Shown piece by piece: positions 55,100 through 63,781 of a DNA stretch of 64,000 nt. Numbering within the stretch: position 1 is the first letter of the stretch; the number at the start of each line of letters is the position of its first letter. Source of the stretch: JABMMZ01 sp964505065 (GTDB lineage Bacteria > Bacteroidota > Bacteroidia > NS11-12g > UBA955); contig CAZDGF010000005.1 in NCBI GenBank assembly GCA_964505065.1, positions 8,873 to 72,872 of the forward strand, given 5' to 3'. The notes beneath the pieces were generated by a model, which was not told the DNA's origin, made no database searches, and was given only the letters and a program-made list of their open reading frames with translations. The position numbers and the translations under genes were made by a program.

Positions 55100-55132
55100 G
55101 TAAATTACTTTCTGTATCGGAAAGTAATTTAC
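55100..55132. other. attR core (55110-55127) inside a 13-bp inverted repeat
   Basis: TTCTGTATCGGAAAGTAA at 55110-55127 matches attL at 17 of 18 bases. Flanks make a perfect inverted repeat GTAAATTACTTTC (55100-55112) and GAAAGTAATTTAC (55120-55132) around TGTATCG, the likely crossover region. The 309-base gap around it holds the arm sites, this core and a short open frame. Confidence 0.82.
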
Positions 55133-55169
55133 CTTCTTTTGTTAATTTGTTGTTTTTGTTAGGGTTTTA

Positions 55170-55325
55170 GTGTGTTTTTCTTGCACTTTGTCTTTGCCTC
55201 TATATACTTTTTTACTTATCATTGCAAACACTTTGGCCTACCCACTATATAAAATAGTTCAAGGCGAACCAATGGCAGATGAAGCAATAAAATCAGTATC
55301 TAAAAAAATAAAGAAAGCAAAGTAA
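55170..55325 (+). CDS. Possible 51-residue membrane peptide coupled to the helicase gene
   Basis: GTG at 55170 to TAA at 55323-55325; the stop overlaps the helicase ATG (TAATG). The product has a hydrophobic first half (LYTFLLIIANTLAYPLYKIV) and a basic tail (ADEAIKSVSKKIKKAK). No family recognised. The overlap and the protein-like tail argue for a leader peptide or the end of a truncated gene; an internal ATG at 55272 would leave only the tail. Confidence 0.35.
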   Translation: MCFSCTLSLPLYTFLLIIANTLAYPLYKIVQGEPMADEAIKSVSKKIKKAK

Positions 55326-58300
55326 TGGCATCAAACTTTTTTACAAATCAAGGCGAAAATACTCTCTATAAAAAATTTGTAGGTGTGTTTGAGCATATGC
55401 AAAACATTGAGTACTTCAAATCGGTAATAGGTTATTTTAGAGCATCTGGGTACTTCGCTGTTCGCAAACATTTTCCTGCTGATTTAAAAGTAAAAATTAT
55501 TGCAGGTATCAATGTTGACCCATTTATTGCTTTAGCACAAAAGCAAGGTTTGTTATTCAACTCCAACGCTAAAGACACCAAACAAAGTTTTATTGAAAGC
55601 ATACAAGATGATATTATAAATGCCAAGTATAGTAAGAACATAGAAGAAGGCATATTGCAATTAATACAGGATATTGGCGATGGTAGAATAGAAATAAGAG
55701 CCCATAATTCTAAAAAATTACATTCTAAATTTTATATTTTCCTTTCTCCAAATTTTAATGAGCATAACCCAAATGGTATGGTAATTATGGGTTCATCTAA
55801 TCTTTCTGCACAGGGCTTAGGATTGGAAGATGTAGAACATAATTACGAAATGAATATTGAATTAAGAGATTATGACAATGTTAAATTTGCCGATACAGAG
55901 TTTAATAAACTTTGGGAACAAAGCACACCTATATTGCCATTAGATGCACCAGCTTTAATTAAGAAAACCTATTTAGATGCTACGCCTACACCGTTTGAAT
56001 TGTATGTAAAATTCTTAATAGAATTTTTTGGTAAAAATATAGAGTATGACCCCGATAGCATTAGTGATATTCCACTAAAAAAGTTCAAAAAACTAAGCTA
56101 TCAAATAGATGCAGTAAATCAAGGTTATGAATTATTATTAAAACACAATGGATTTTTTTTGGCAGATGTTGTGGGTACAGGTAAAACAGTAATGGCAGCA
56201 TTATTGGCTAAAAAGTTTATTATAACCAATGGTCCTAAAACAAGAATATTAGTAGTATATCCACCAGCATTAGAGAAGAATTGGACGAGTACTTTTAAAG
56301 ATTTTGAAATACAAAATTATTGCGATTTTATTACCAATGGCAGTTTGGATAAAATTATTGATGGTAAGTTTAAGAATGATAAAGAAAGCTACGATTTAAT
56401 ATTGGTAGATGAAGCCCATAAATTCAGAAACCACAAAAGCCAACAGTTTCAAAACTTACAAATAATATGTAAGTCAGGTAGAGAATTTATTGGAGGTGTA
56501 GAGGGTTTTGAAAAGAAAGTAGTTTTAATTTCTGCAACACCACTAAACAATAAGCCCGATGATATTTACAGATTATTGACATTATTTCAAGATGAAAGAA
56601 ACTGTACGTTACCTTCTGTGCCCGAAAATAATTTGCAAAAATATTTCTACCCACTTACTCAAAAATATAAAGAAGAAATAAGCCAAAATCCTATTAACCT
56701 TACTACCATACAAGAAATATTTAACGATATACGAGATAAGGTAATTAAAGACATTACTATTCGTAGAACAAGAACCGATTTACAAAAGAATGATAGATAC
56801 AGCAAGGATTTAATAGAACAAAAAATTTACTTCCCTAAAGTTGTAGAACCATTTACCAATGAGTACTTATTACCTACAGATTTTGCAGAACTTTTTTTAG
56901 AAACCTTTAATACCATTATTGATAAAAATAAAATAGATTTTTATAGATACCAGGCAATTGCATATTTAACAGACGAAGCCAATAATGGAACATACCAAAA
57001 TGCTGAAACAATTTCAAAGTCGTTGGCAAGCATAATGCACAATCAACTCATTAAGCGATTAGAAAGTAGTTTTTATGCGTTTAAAAAATCATTGCAAAAG
57101 ATAACCACTTCCACAGGTTATATGATAGAAATGTATGAAAACAACAAAGTATATATAGCACCTGATACCTCTATTTCTGTAACCGATATGATGGATAAAG
57201 GATATACAGATGAAGAAATTGAATTTGAAATGCAGAAGAAAAATGATGAATTTAATCCACGAAATAGAACATTTGAACAAAAGGATTTCAGCAAAGAATT
57301 AAAAGATAAAGATGGCAAAGTACGACCTAAATTTATTGATGGTCTTAAAAAAGACTTTGAATACTTAACAGCATTAAACACAAGATGGCAAGCCATAGAA
57401 GAAAACAACGACCCTAAATGGGATGTATTTGTAGCGCTTCTAAAATCAGAATATTTTAATGCCGATAAAAACGAATTAGGCAAGTTAGTAATATTTACAG
57501 AAAGTGTAGATACTTTAAAGTATCTAACTGAAAGAATGAAAAATGAAACCACTTACAAAGTACTAAGTATCACTGCCGAAAATCGTAACCGAGATTTTGA
57601 AACGATTAGAGAAAATTTTGATGCTAACTATGAAAAAGCATTTAAAAATGATTTTGACATTATTCTCACTACCGATGTATTGGCAGAAGGTATCAACTTA
57701 CATAGAGCCAATGTAATTGTAAATTACGATACACCGTGGAACCCTACAAAACTCATTCAGCGTTTAGGGCGTATCAATCGTATTGGTAGCAAAGCCAATT
57801 TTATTTACAACTACAATTTTTATCCTTCGGAGCAAGGCGATGATAGAATAAACCTAAAAAATAGATCATTGGGTAAATTACAAAGCAGCCACAGTGCTTA
57901 TGGCGAAGACAATAGAATATATTCATTGCAAGAAATAATTGAGCAATGGGGAATGTTTGACCCTGATAAAAAAGACGATGATGTAGATATAAGGAGCATT
58001 TATTTAGAGTTTCTGCGAAAGTTTAAAGAACAAAATCCAGAGCATTTTAATGCTATACAAAAAATGCCTTTAAAAATTCGTTGCATAAGAGAATTAAAAA
58101 TTAAAAATGAAGAATTAAAAATGAAGGAAAAAGATATATCATTTTTCACTTTTCATTCTTCATTATCCATTGCATTTGTAAAAAATGGAGATTCCAAAAA
58201 TATTTATGTACATAGTAAAGGCAAATCCTATACAATACCATTTGAAAAAGCAGTAAAAATATTTGAAGCTCAAAAATCAGAAGAAGGCATTTCCCCGAAA

Positions 58301-58708
58301 GAATCGGGACAGGTGCCAATACCAGAAATTCATTACAAACATATCAATCATATTATTGACCAGTTTGAAAGAGATATTACCAAACCCGAAATGGTAGGTG
58401 GCAAAGACGATACAGATGACATTAGAGCTAATTCTGCTATCAAACATTTAAACAATTGGTTGGCTGATACGCTCATTACAGAAGATGGCAAAGAGAGTGC
58501 AGTAAACCTATTGCCTTTGCTTAAAAATGGTACTTATGCCAACCTTACAAACGAAGTATTTAAAATGCGAAACGAACCAGATGCTGATAAAATAGAAAGA
58601 GAACTCATAAAATTAGCACAGAAATACACAACCAAAATTAAGCGTCAGTTAAGAAAGGATATAACACCAGTAGAACCAAAAATAATCATTTCAGAAACTT
58701 TTATATAA
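55325..58708 (+). CDS. PLD-domain SNF2/DEAD-type helicase of a defence cluster
   Basis: 1127 residues. N-terminal phospholipase-D-like nuclease domain with one HxK motif (His133, Lys135 in LHSKFYIF) and GSSNLSAQG (about 157). The superfamily 2 motor has Walker A GTGKT (284-288), DEAH (362-365), SATPLNNKP and the C-terminal helicase signature QRLGRINRIGS (about 812-824). Such fusions occur in restriction-like systems, where they move on and cut DNA. Odd: two short segments look inserted, one near residues 923-950 (an inverted repeat encoding NEELKMK and FHSSLSI) and one near 989 (SPKESG). The nuclease gene starts on the next base. Confidence 0.85.
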   Translation: MASNFFTNQGENTLYKKFVGVFEHMQNIEYFKSVIGYFRASGYFAVRKHFPADLKVKIIAGINVDPFIALAQKQGLLFNSNAKDTKQSFIESIQDDIINAKYSKNIEEGILQLIQDIGDGRIEIRAHNSKKLHSKFYIFLSPNFNEHNPNGMVIMGSSNLSAQGLGLEDVEHNYEMNIELRDYDNVKFADTEFNKLWEQSTPILPLDAPALIKKTYLDATPTPFELYVKFLIEFFGKNIEYDPDSISDIPLKKFKKLSYQIDAVNQGYELLLKHNGFFLADVVGTGKTVMAALLAKKFIITNGPKTRILVVYPPALEKNWTSTFKDFEIQNYCDFITNGSLDKIIDGKFKNDKESYDLILVDEAHKFRNHKSQQFQNLQIICKSGREFIGGVEGFEKKVVLISATPLNNKPDDIYRLLTLFQDERNCTLPSVPENNLQKYFYPLTQKYKEEISQNPINLTTIQEIFNDIRDKVIKDITIRRTRTDLQKNDRYSKDLIEQKIYFPKVVEPFTNEYLLPTDFAELFLETFNTIIDKNKIDFYRYQAIAYLTDEANNGTYQNAETISKSLASIMHNQLIKRLESSFYAFKKSLQKITTSTGYMIEMYENNKVYIAPDTSISVTDMMDKGYTDEEIEFEMQKKNDEFNPRNRTFEQKDFSKELKDKDGKVRPKFIDGLKKDFEYLTALNTRWQAIEENNDPKWDVFVALLKSEYFNADKNELGKLVIFTESVDTLKYLTERMKNETTYKVLSITAENRNRDFETIRENFDANYEKAFKNDFDIILTTDVLAEGINLHRANVIVNYDTPWNPTKLIQRLGRINRIGSKANFIYNYNFYPSEQGDDRINLKNRSLGKLQSSHSAYGEDNRIYSLQEIIEQWGMFDPDKKDDDVDIRSIYLEFLRKFKEQNPEHFNAIQKMPLKIRCIRELKIKNEELKMKEKDISFFTFHSSLSIAFVKNGDSKNIYVHSKGKSYTIPFEKAVKIFEAQKSEEGISPKESGQVPIPEIHYKHINHIIDQFERDITKPEMVGGKDDTDDIRANSAIKHLNNWLADTLITEDGKESAVNLLPLLKNGTYANLTNEVFKMRNEPDADKIERELIKLAQKYTTKIKRQLRKDITPVEPKIIISETFI
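58092..58171. repeat. AT-rich inverted repeat inside the helicase gene
   Basis: AAAAATGAAGAATTAAAAAT on the left and a TTTTTCACTTTTCATTCTTC arm on the right can pair. The insert keeps the frame (about 27 codons). Related arms occur in the methyltransferase gene at 61181-61218 and 61371-61402. Confidence 0.65.
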
Positions 58709-59701
58709 ATGGAAATAAGTAAAAACATATTAAACCAAATACAAAGCATAATAGCCAATGCTCAAGCAAGGGCTATTCGTAGTGTAGATACCGAAAGAGT
58801 GGCTATGTATTGGCAAATAGGCAAAGTAATATTTGAGGAAGAACAGCAAGGGAAAGACCGAGCCGAATATGGTACATTTTTAATAAAATCTTTATCCGAA
58901 CAGCTTGAACCTCAATTTGGCACAGGATTTTCATATCGACAATTAAATAGGTATAGGCAGTTTTTTAGACAATTTCCAATTGTGTCCGCACTGCGGACGC
59001 AATTCAGTTGGACACACTACAAAACACTTTTAAGTATTGATAATCAAGACAAAAAAGACTTTTACATTGCCGAAACAGAAAAAAATAATTGGACAGCAAG
59101 GCAGTTAGAACGCCAAGTAAATAGCCAGTTATTTGAACGCCTTTTATTGAGCAACGATGTACAATCGGTTTTAGCTGTAGCCAGAGAAGAAAAACTACCT
59201 ACCGATGCCAAAGAAATTATAAAAGACCCAATGGTATTAGAGTTTTTGGGTTTACGAAGAGAAACTGCCTATTACGAAAAAGATTTAGAAACAGCCATTA
59301 TTACACACCTACAAGATTTTATATTAGAGCTTGGCAATGGCTTTAGTTTTGTAGCAAGGCAAAAAAGAATACATATTGATGGCGATGAGTTTTTTATAGA
59401 CCTTGTTTTCTTCAATCGTTTGTTGCAATGTTTTGTAATAATAGAAATAAAAACCACCAAACTTACCCACCAAGATATTGGGCAATTGCAGATGTATGTA
59501 AATTATTATGATAGATTTGAAAAACAAGAATTTGAAAACCCAACCATTGGCATTCTATTATGTACCGATAAAAACGATGCAGTAGTAAAAATAACCTTGC
59601 CCGAAAATAGTAGTAACATAATTGCCAGTAAATACCAACTGTATTTACCTACCGAAAAACAATTAATAGAAGAAATGAAAGTAGTAATTAATAGTAAATA
59701 A
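58709..59701 (+). CDS. YhcG-type (DUF1016) PD-(D/E)XK nuclease
   Basis: 330 residues. The N-terminal DUF1016 domain has MYWQIGKVIFEEE, SYRQLNRYRQFF and QFSWTHYKTLLSI. The C-terminal PD-(D/E)XK fold has FIDLVFFN and FVIIEIK, which supply the metal-binding Asp and Glu/Lys. Family members accompany type I restriction and other defence genes. The ATG directly follows the helicase stop. A palindrome lies within codons 91-99 (58978-59004), using codons such as CGG and ACG that are rare in the surroundings. Confidence 0.85.
   Translation: MEISKNILNQIQSIIANAQARAIRSVDTERVAMYWQIGKVIFEEEQQGKDRAEYGTFLIKSLSEQLEPQFGTGFSYRQLNRYRQFFRQFPIVSALRTQFSWTHYKTLLSIDNQDKKDFYIAETEKNNWTARQLERQVNSQLFERLLLSNDVQSVLAVAREEKLPTDAKEIIKDPMVLEFLGLRRETAYYEKDLETAIITHLQDFILELGNGFSFVARQKRIHIDGDEFFIDLVFFNRLLQCFVIIEIKTTKLTHQDIGQLQMYVNYYDRFEKQEFENPTIGILLCTDKNDAVVKITLPENSSNIIASKYQLYLPTEKQLIEEMKVVINSK
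58978..59004. repeat. GC-rich palindrome inside the nuclease gene
   Basis: 12-bp arms around ACT: AATTGTGTCCGC and GCGGACGCAATT, one mismatch. In frame, encoding IVSALRTQF. Confidence 0.7.
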
Positions 59702-59724
59702 TTTTTTAAACCTACAATGTAACT

Positions 59725-60195
59725 ATGCCATTTATTAAAGTTTATATTCATTTTGTTTGGAGTACAAAAAACAGAGTGCCTTATTTGAATACAAAAGATA
59801 TCAGGCAAAAAGTATGGAACCACATAAGAGAAAATGCAAAAGAAAAAGGAATATTTATTGATTTTATTAATGGGTATAATGACCATTGCCATTGTCTGAT
59901 ATCATTAGGAGTTGACCAAACCATACAAAAAACAATGCAACTTATAAAAGGTGAATCTTCATTTTGGATAAATAAAAATAACATTTTAAATCAATTACCT
60001 ACAGATAAATCTGTAGGGACAACAAAATTTGAATGGCAAGATGAATATTTTGCAGTTTCAGTTTCGGAGTCAGCAATAGATAAAGTTAGAGATTATATTA
60101 AAAATCAAGAACAACACCATAGCAAAAAAACATTTGAGCAAGAATATGATGAATTTATTGACAAATTTGGATTTCAAAAATATGATGATGAATAA
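59725..60195 (+). CDS. REP-associated tyrosine transposase (RAYT, Y1_Tnp/IS200-like)
   Basis: 156 residues, a typical length. HUH nuclease motif DHCHCLISL with His54 and His56; catalytic Tyr124 in VRDYIKNQEQHH. The N-terminus IKVYIHFVWSTKNRVPYL is characteristic. RAYT proteins are single-copy relatives of IS200 transposases that move short palindromic REP sequences. A multi-hairpin repeat follows immediately. Codons 92-98 contain a perfect palindrome (59998-60017). It sits inside the defence cluster in the same direction. Confidence 0.88.
   Translation: MPFIKVYIHFVWSTKNRVPYLNTKDIRQKVWNHIRENAKEKGIFIDFINGYNDHCHCLISLGVDQTIQKTMQLIKGESSFWINKNNILNQLPTDKSVGTTKFEWQDEYFAVSVSESAIDKVRDYIKNQEQHHSKKTFEQEYDEFIDKFGFQKYDDE
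59998..60017. repeat. Palindrome inside the RAYT gene
   Basis: CCTACAGATAAATCTGTAGG: 9-bp arms around AA, with the TAAA centre seen in the hairpins behind the gene. It stays in frame. Confidence 0.75.
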
Positions 60196-60198
60196 TAT

Positions 60199-60383
60199 CA
60201 TTTTGGCTAAAGCCAATGGAAATTTTATTTATTATCCTCCTGCTAAAGCAGGAGGCAATTCAGGAGGCAATTCAGGAGGCAATTCAGGAGGCAATTCACA
60301 ATGAAATTCAGGGGGCAATTTGAATTGGAATGGGATTTATCCCATTCTAAAAAATAAAATTACAATTTTTGGCTTTAGCCAAA
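60199..60383. repeat. Multi-hairpin REP-like cluster behind the RAYT gene
   Basis: This fills the 203-base gap between the RAYT and methyltransferase genes. Outer inverted repeats (60201-60230 and 60352-60383) each contain TTGGCT(AA)AGCCAA. Inside are CCTCCTGCTAAAGCAGGAGG (60236-60255), three exact CAATTCAGGAGG units (60256-60291) with two decayed ones after them, and AATGGGATTTATCCCATT (60329-60346). Several of the hairpins share a TAAA centre. Confidence 0.85.
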
Positions 60384-60398
60384 CAAATAAAATAAACA

Positions 60399-63300
60399 AT
60401 GGACATTAAACAAATAAGAACAATCCTCGAAAGCCCTTATGATAGAAAGATTTGGAAATCCTTCATTCAAACACAGTTTACCAATAATAAACTCACCAAA
60501 GACGATGCCCCTTTAAATATTGGCAAAACCGATATTCACAAAGAATGTGTATCGCTTGGTTATTACGAAGTAAACGAATATACCAAAATAGGCATTTTTG
60601 AAATACAATTAGCCGATAAAGTAAACCTTACGCGAAACCGTGTGGCATTGCGTAATCTTATTAAAAGCATTACACAACAGGTAGCAGGCGCAATGGTAGT
60701 ATTTGTACAAGGCGATAAATGGCGATTTAGTTATATTAGCAAACGCAAAGTTAGAAACAATGAAACCAATACAGTAGAAGATAAAGAAACAGCACCTAAG
60801 CGTTATACTTATCTTTTTGGCAATGGCGAAAAAGCCTTAACGGCTGCTATTCGTTTTGATAGGCTTATACAAAAACAAAAAGGCAATATATACCAGTACT
60901 TAACTCTTAACGATTTTGAAGAAGCATTTAGTGTAGAAAAATTAAGTAAAGAGTTTTTTGCGCAGTACAAAGAAATTTATGATGATTTTGTAGAGTTTAT
61001 AACAGGTAAGCGATACATTAAAAAAGGGAGCAAATGGGTAGAAACACCAACCCACGAAGCACATTTTCAGTTACGCAATTATTTTAACAACGATGAAAAA
61101 CAAGCCCGTGATTTTTTTAAACGAATGATGGGGCGTATTGTGTTTTTATACTTTATACAAAAGAAAGGATGGTTGGCTTGTTCAATGAAAAATGAAGAAT
61201 TAAAAATGAAAAATGCTGAAGTGGATTGGGGAAATGGCGACCAAGATTATTTATTCAACCTGTATGCAAATGCTAAATATAAAGAAAGTTTTTACAGCGA
61301 TTATTTAGTTCCTCTTTTTTTCAGCACCCTTAATAGTAGAGATGGCACTTTTGATGCCGACCCAAAATTATTCATTAATCATTCTTCATTTTTCATTGAT
61401 GGAAAATTCCCTTACCTCAATGGCGGTTTATTTGATAAAGCACAAGATTATAGATACGATAAAATTGCATTGCCTGCCCAAATATTTGATAAGCTATTTA
61501 CTACCTTCAATAATTACAACTTTACTATTTACGAAGATGCACCCGATGAACACACCGTAGCTGTTGACCCTGAAATGTTGGGACATATTTTTGAAAACCT
61601 ATTAGAAGATAACAAAGATAAAGGCGCATTTTACACCCCAAAAGATATTGTGCATTATATGTGCAGGGAGAGTTTGCACAATTACATTTATACTTATACT
61701 GGCAATGAAGAAAACGAAGCGTTTAAAGCAAAACTAAAACTATACAACGACAATTTTGATATAAGCATTTTTGAAAAAAATGAAATTAAACTAATAGATA
61801 GAGCCTTAGAAGATGTAAAAATTTGCGACCCAGCCATAGGCAGTGGTGCTTTCCCTATGGGTTTGCTACACGAAATATACCACTTAAAAATACCAATAGA
61901 AGACCAAAAAGGGCTGAAAGCCAAAAGCCCTGCCGACCTTAAAAAACACATTATAGAAGAAAGCATTTATGGTGTGGACATTGATAGTGGTGCGGTGGAC
62001 ATTGCAAGGCTTCGGTTTTGGTTGAGCCTAGTGGTAGATGAAATAGCCCCTCAACCCTTGCCCAACTTAGCATTTAAAATAGTATGTGCCAATACATTGA
62101 TTCCTTTGGGAAATTATCATGGTATTAATATAGCAGGAGCTTCTGAGATAGTAAATGATATTGCCAAAGTAAGAGAAAAATACTTTGATGCTAATAAAGA
62201 AGATAAAAAAGACCTTGAACGTAGTTTTATCAATCTTCAAAACAAGCTGCTGAATACAGCCAGAGAATGGAGTACAAAAGAACAAGCCGAAGTATATCAA
62301 AAAATTTATGAGTTCAGCCCCTTTACCGATAAAAGCTGTACTTGGTTTGATGCTTGGTGGATGTTTGGCGTAAAAGATGGTTTTGATATTGTAATTGGTA
62401 ATCCACCGTATGGTGCTATTATAGATAACGACAAGAAATTTTATACTACTAACTTTATTTCTTCTGAAGGCAAGCACGAAATCTTTAAATATTTTATTGA
62501 ACAAGGATTAAAAATGCTTTCTAATAATGGAACATTAGCTTTTATAACACCTGATACTTGGACTTCACTTGGGTACTTTAAAAAACTTAGAAAATATATT
62601 TTTGAAAATTATTCTTTACAAAAAGTAACAAAGAGCTTATACAATGTTTTTGAAACAGCTACAGTTGATACAAATATTATTCTAATAATAAATTCAATCC
62701 CTACTAATGATTATTTGCTTGTTGATAGTGATTTAATAACAATTACACCAAGAACACTTCAAGACACAACAGATTTTACATTAAACCTAAAAGATGAAAA
62801 TTTGTTACTTAATGATATTGAAAAAGATAAAATTTTATTAGACGAAAAGTGTGAAATTTGGCAAGGATTAATCGCCTATTCAGAAAAAAATCAACCAAGA
62901 GAATTTACTTCTGAAGAAATGGAAAGTGAGTATCATAGAAAACTACTATATGGTGGAGATATTTCAAAATTTCATATAAAATGGTCGGGAGAGTATTTAA
63001 AGTATGGAAAATGGCTACATAGACCAAGACCAAGCTACATTTTTGATGATCCTAAAATTTTAGTACAGCGTATTCGTAACCCAAAATTAAAGACAAGATT
63101 AGTTTGTGCTTTTGATGATACAGGCTATATTAACGGAACAGGTTTATCAAACATTTTAATAAGAAAAGAAACTACGGATTTAAAGTTAAAGTATTTATTA
63201 TGTTTGCTTAATTCAAGATTAATAAATTATTGGTTTAATCATTATTTTATTGATGTTAATATTAAGCCAGAACAACTTCGGAAAATCCCAATCACTTTAG

Positions 63301-63671
63301 TCAACCCTGATGTAGAAGTACTATTTATCGCACTTGTTGATTTTATTCAATATTTATTAAACAACAAAGAAACGCCACAAATCCTTTCCCATACTGATAA
63401 TACTCATATTGCTTCTCACTTTGAAGATATACTCAATATGATGGTCTATGAGCTCTATTTTGAAGAGCATATGAAAAAAGTAGGGATAGATGTACTGCAA
63501 TTTATAAATCCCAAACCTATTGACACATTGAAATCAGTTAAAGAGAAAGCGGAAGTAATTCAAGAATTTTACGAATGGTATCAAAAGCCTGATAATGCAG
63601 TAAGGCAACGTATGCTTTTAGTGGATACTCGTAGTAAGGACATTATAGGTTTAATCAACAAATCTGTTTAA
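60399..63671 (+). CDS. Eco57I-type (class IIG-like) adenine-specific DNA methyltransferase
   Basis: 1090 residues. The N-terminal domain (about 1-150) has IFEIQLADKVNLTRNRVALR, possibly a degenerate nuclease domain. The methyltransferase core has the AdoMet motif DPAIGSGAFPMGLL (about 477) and the catalytic NPPYGA (about 668), which marks N6-adenine methylation. The C-terminal part (from about 820) resembles TaqI-like target-recognition domains (KILVQRIRNP, YLLCLLNSRLINYWF). Two repeat-derived loops are visible near residues 262-273 and 325-335. It probably marks self DNA or combines marking and cutting with the helicase and nuclease upstream. Confidence 0.85.
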   Translation: MDIKQIRTILESPYDRKIWKSFIQTQFTNNKLTKDDAPLNIGKTDIHKECVSLGYYEVNEYTKIGIFEIQLADKVNLTRNRVALRNLIKSITQQVAGAMVVFVQGDKWRFSYISKRKVRNNETNTVEDKETAPKRYTYLFGNGEKALTAAIRFDRLIQKQKGNIYQYLTLNDFEEAFSVEKLSKEFFAQYKEIYDDFVEFITGKRYIKKGSKWVETPTHEAHFQLRNYFNNDEKQARDFFKRMMGRIVFLYFIQKKGWLACSMKNEELKMKNAEVDWGNGDQDYLFNLYANAKYKESFYSDYLVPLFFSTLNSRDGTFDADPKLFINHSSFFIDGKFPYLNGGLFDKAQDYRYDKIALPAQIFDKLFTTFNNYNFTIYEDAPDEHTVAVDPEMLGHIFENLLEDNKDKGAFYTPKDIVHYMCRESLHNYIYTYTGNEENEAFKAKLKLYNDNFDISIFEKNEIKLIDRALEDVKICDPAIGSGAFPMGLLHEIYHLKIPIEDQKGLKAKSPADLKKHIIEESIYGVDIDSGAVDIARLRFWLSLVVDEIAPQPLPNLAFKIVCANTLIPLGNYHGINIAGASEIVNDIAKVREKYFDANKEDKKDLERSFINLQNKLLNTAREWSTKEQAEVYQKIYEFSPFTDKSCTWFDAWWMFGVKDGFDIVIGNPPYGAIIDNDKKFYTTNFISSEGKHEIFKYFIEQGLKMLSNNGTLAFITPDTWTSLGYFKKLRKYIFENYSLQKVTKSLYNVFETATVDTNIILIINSIPTNDYLLVDSDLITITPRTLQDTTDFTLNLKDENLLLNDIEKDKILLDEKCEIWQGLIAYSEKNQPREFTSEEMESEYHRKLLYGGDISKFHIKWSGEYLKYGKWLHRPRPSYIFDDPKILVQRIRNPKLKTRLVCAFDDTGYINGTGLSNILIRKETTDLKLKYLLCLLNSRLINYWFNHYFIDVNIKPEQLRKIPITLVNPDVEVLFIALVDFIQYLLNNKETPQILSHTDNTHIASHFEDILNMMVYELYFEEHMKKVGIDVLQFINPKPIDTLKSVKEKAEVIQEFYEWYQKPDNAVRQRMLLVDTRSKDIIGLINKSV
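61181..61402. repeat. Two opposed repeat arms inside the methyltransferase gene
   Basis: ATGAAAAATGAAGAATTAAA within 61181-61218 and the opposed CATTCTTCATTTTTCATT within 61371-61402, the same sequence family as in the helicase gene. They encode loops SMKNEELKMKN and INHSSFFIDG; the segment between looks like conserved protein. Confidence 0.6.
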
Positions 63672-63781
63672 GCTATGATTTCTTAAAATGATAAACTTTG
63701 ATGAATGAACAAAATAAATATTCTGCTATAATTTCAAAAATTTTTGGTTCAAATATGTAAGTTCATTTTAAACTTAATGTT

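Larger units (their letters stand above)
47896..55127 (+). mobile_element. 7.2-kb integrative element inserted in the mnmE 3' end
   Basis: Bounded by near-identical 18-bp cores. All ten genes lie on the plus strand: DNA-binding protein, tyrosine recombinase, hypothetical, small helix-turn-helix protein, 67-residue protein, AAA ATPase, toprim protein, two hypotheticals, of which the last is probable cargo. Copies of ATTTGTACCTT near both ends look like integrase arm sites. Codon use of most genes is visibly richer in G and C than the host genes, pointing to transfer. No relaxase, coupling protein or capsid gene was recognised, so it could be a phage satellite, a mobilizable island or an integrated cryptic plasmid. 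Confidence 0.85.

Noticed and set aside
60236..60315. CRISPR-like appearance of CAATTCAGGAGG repeats
   Set aside because: The units are 12 bp and directly adjacent, with no spacers and no cas genes.
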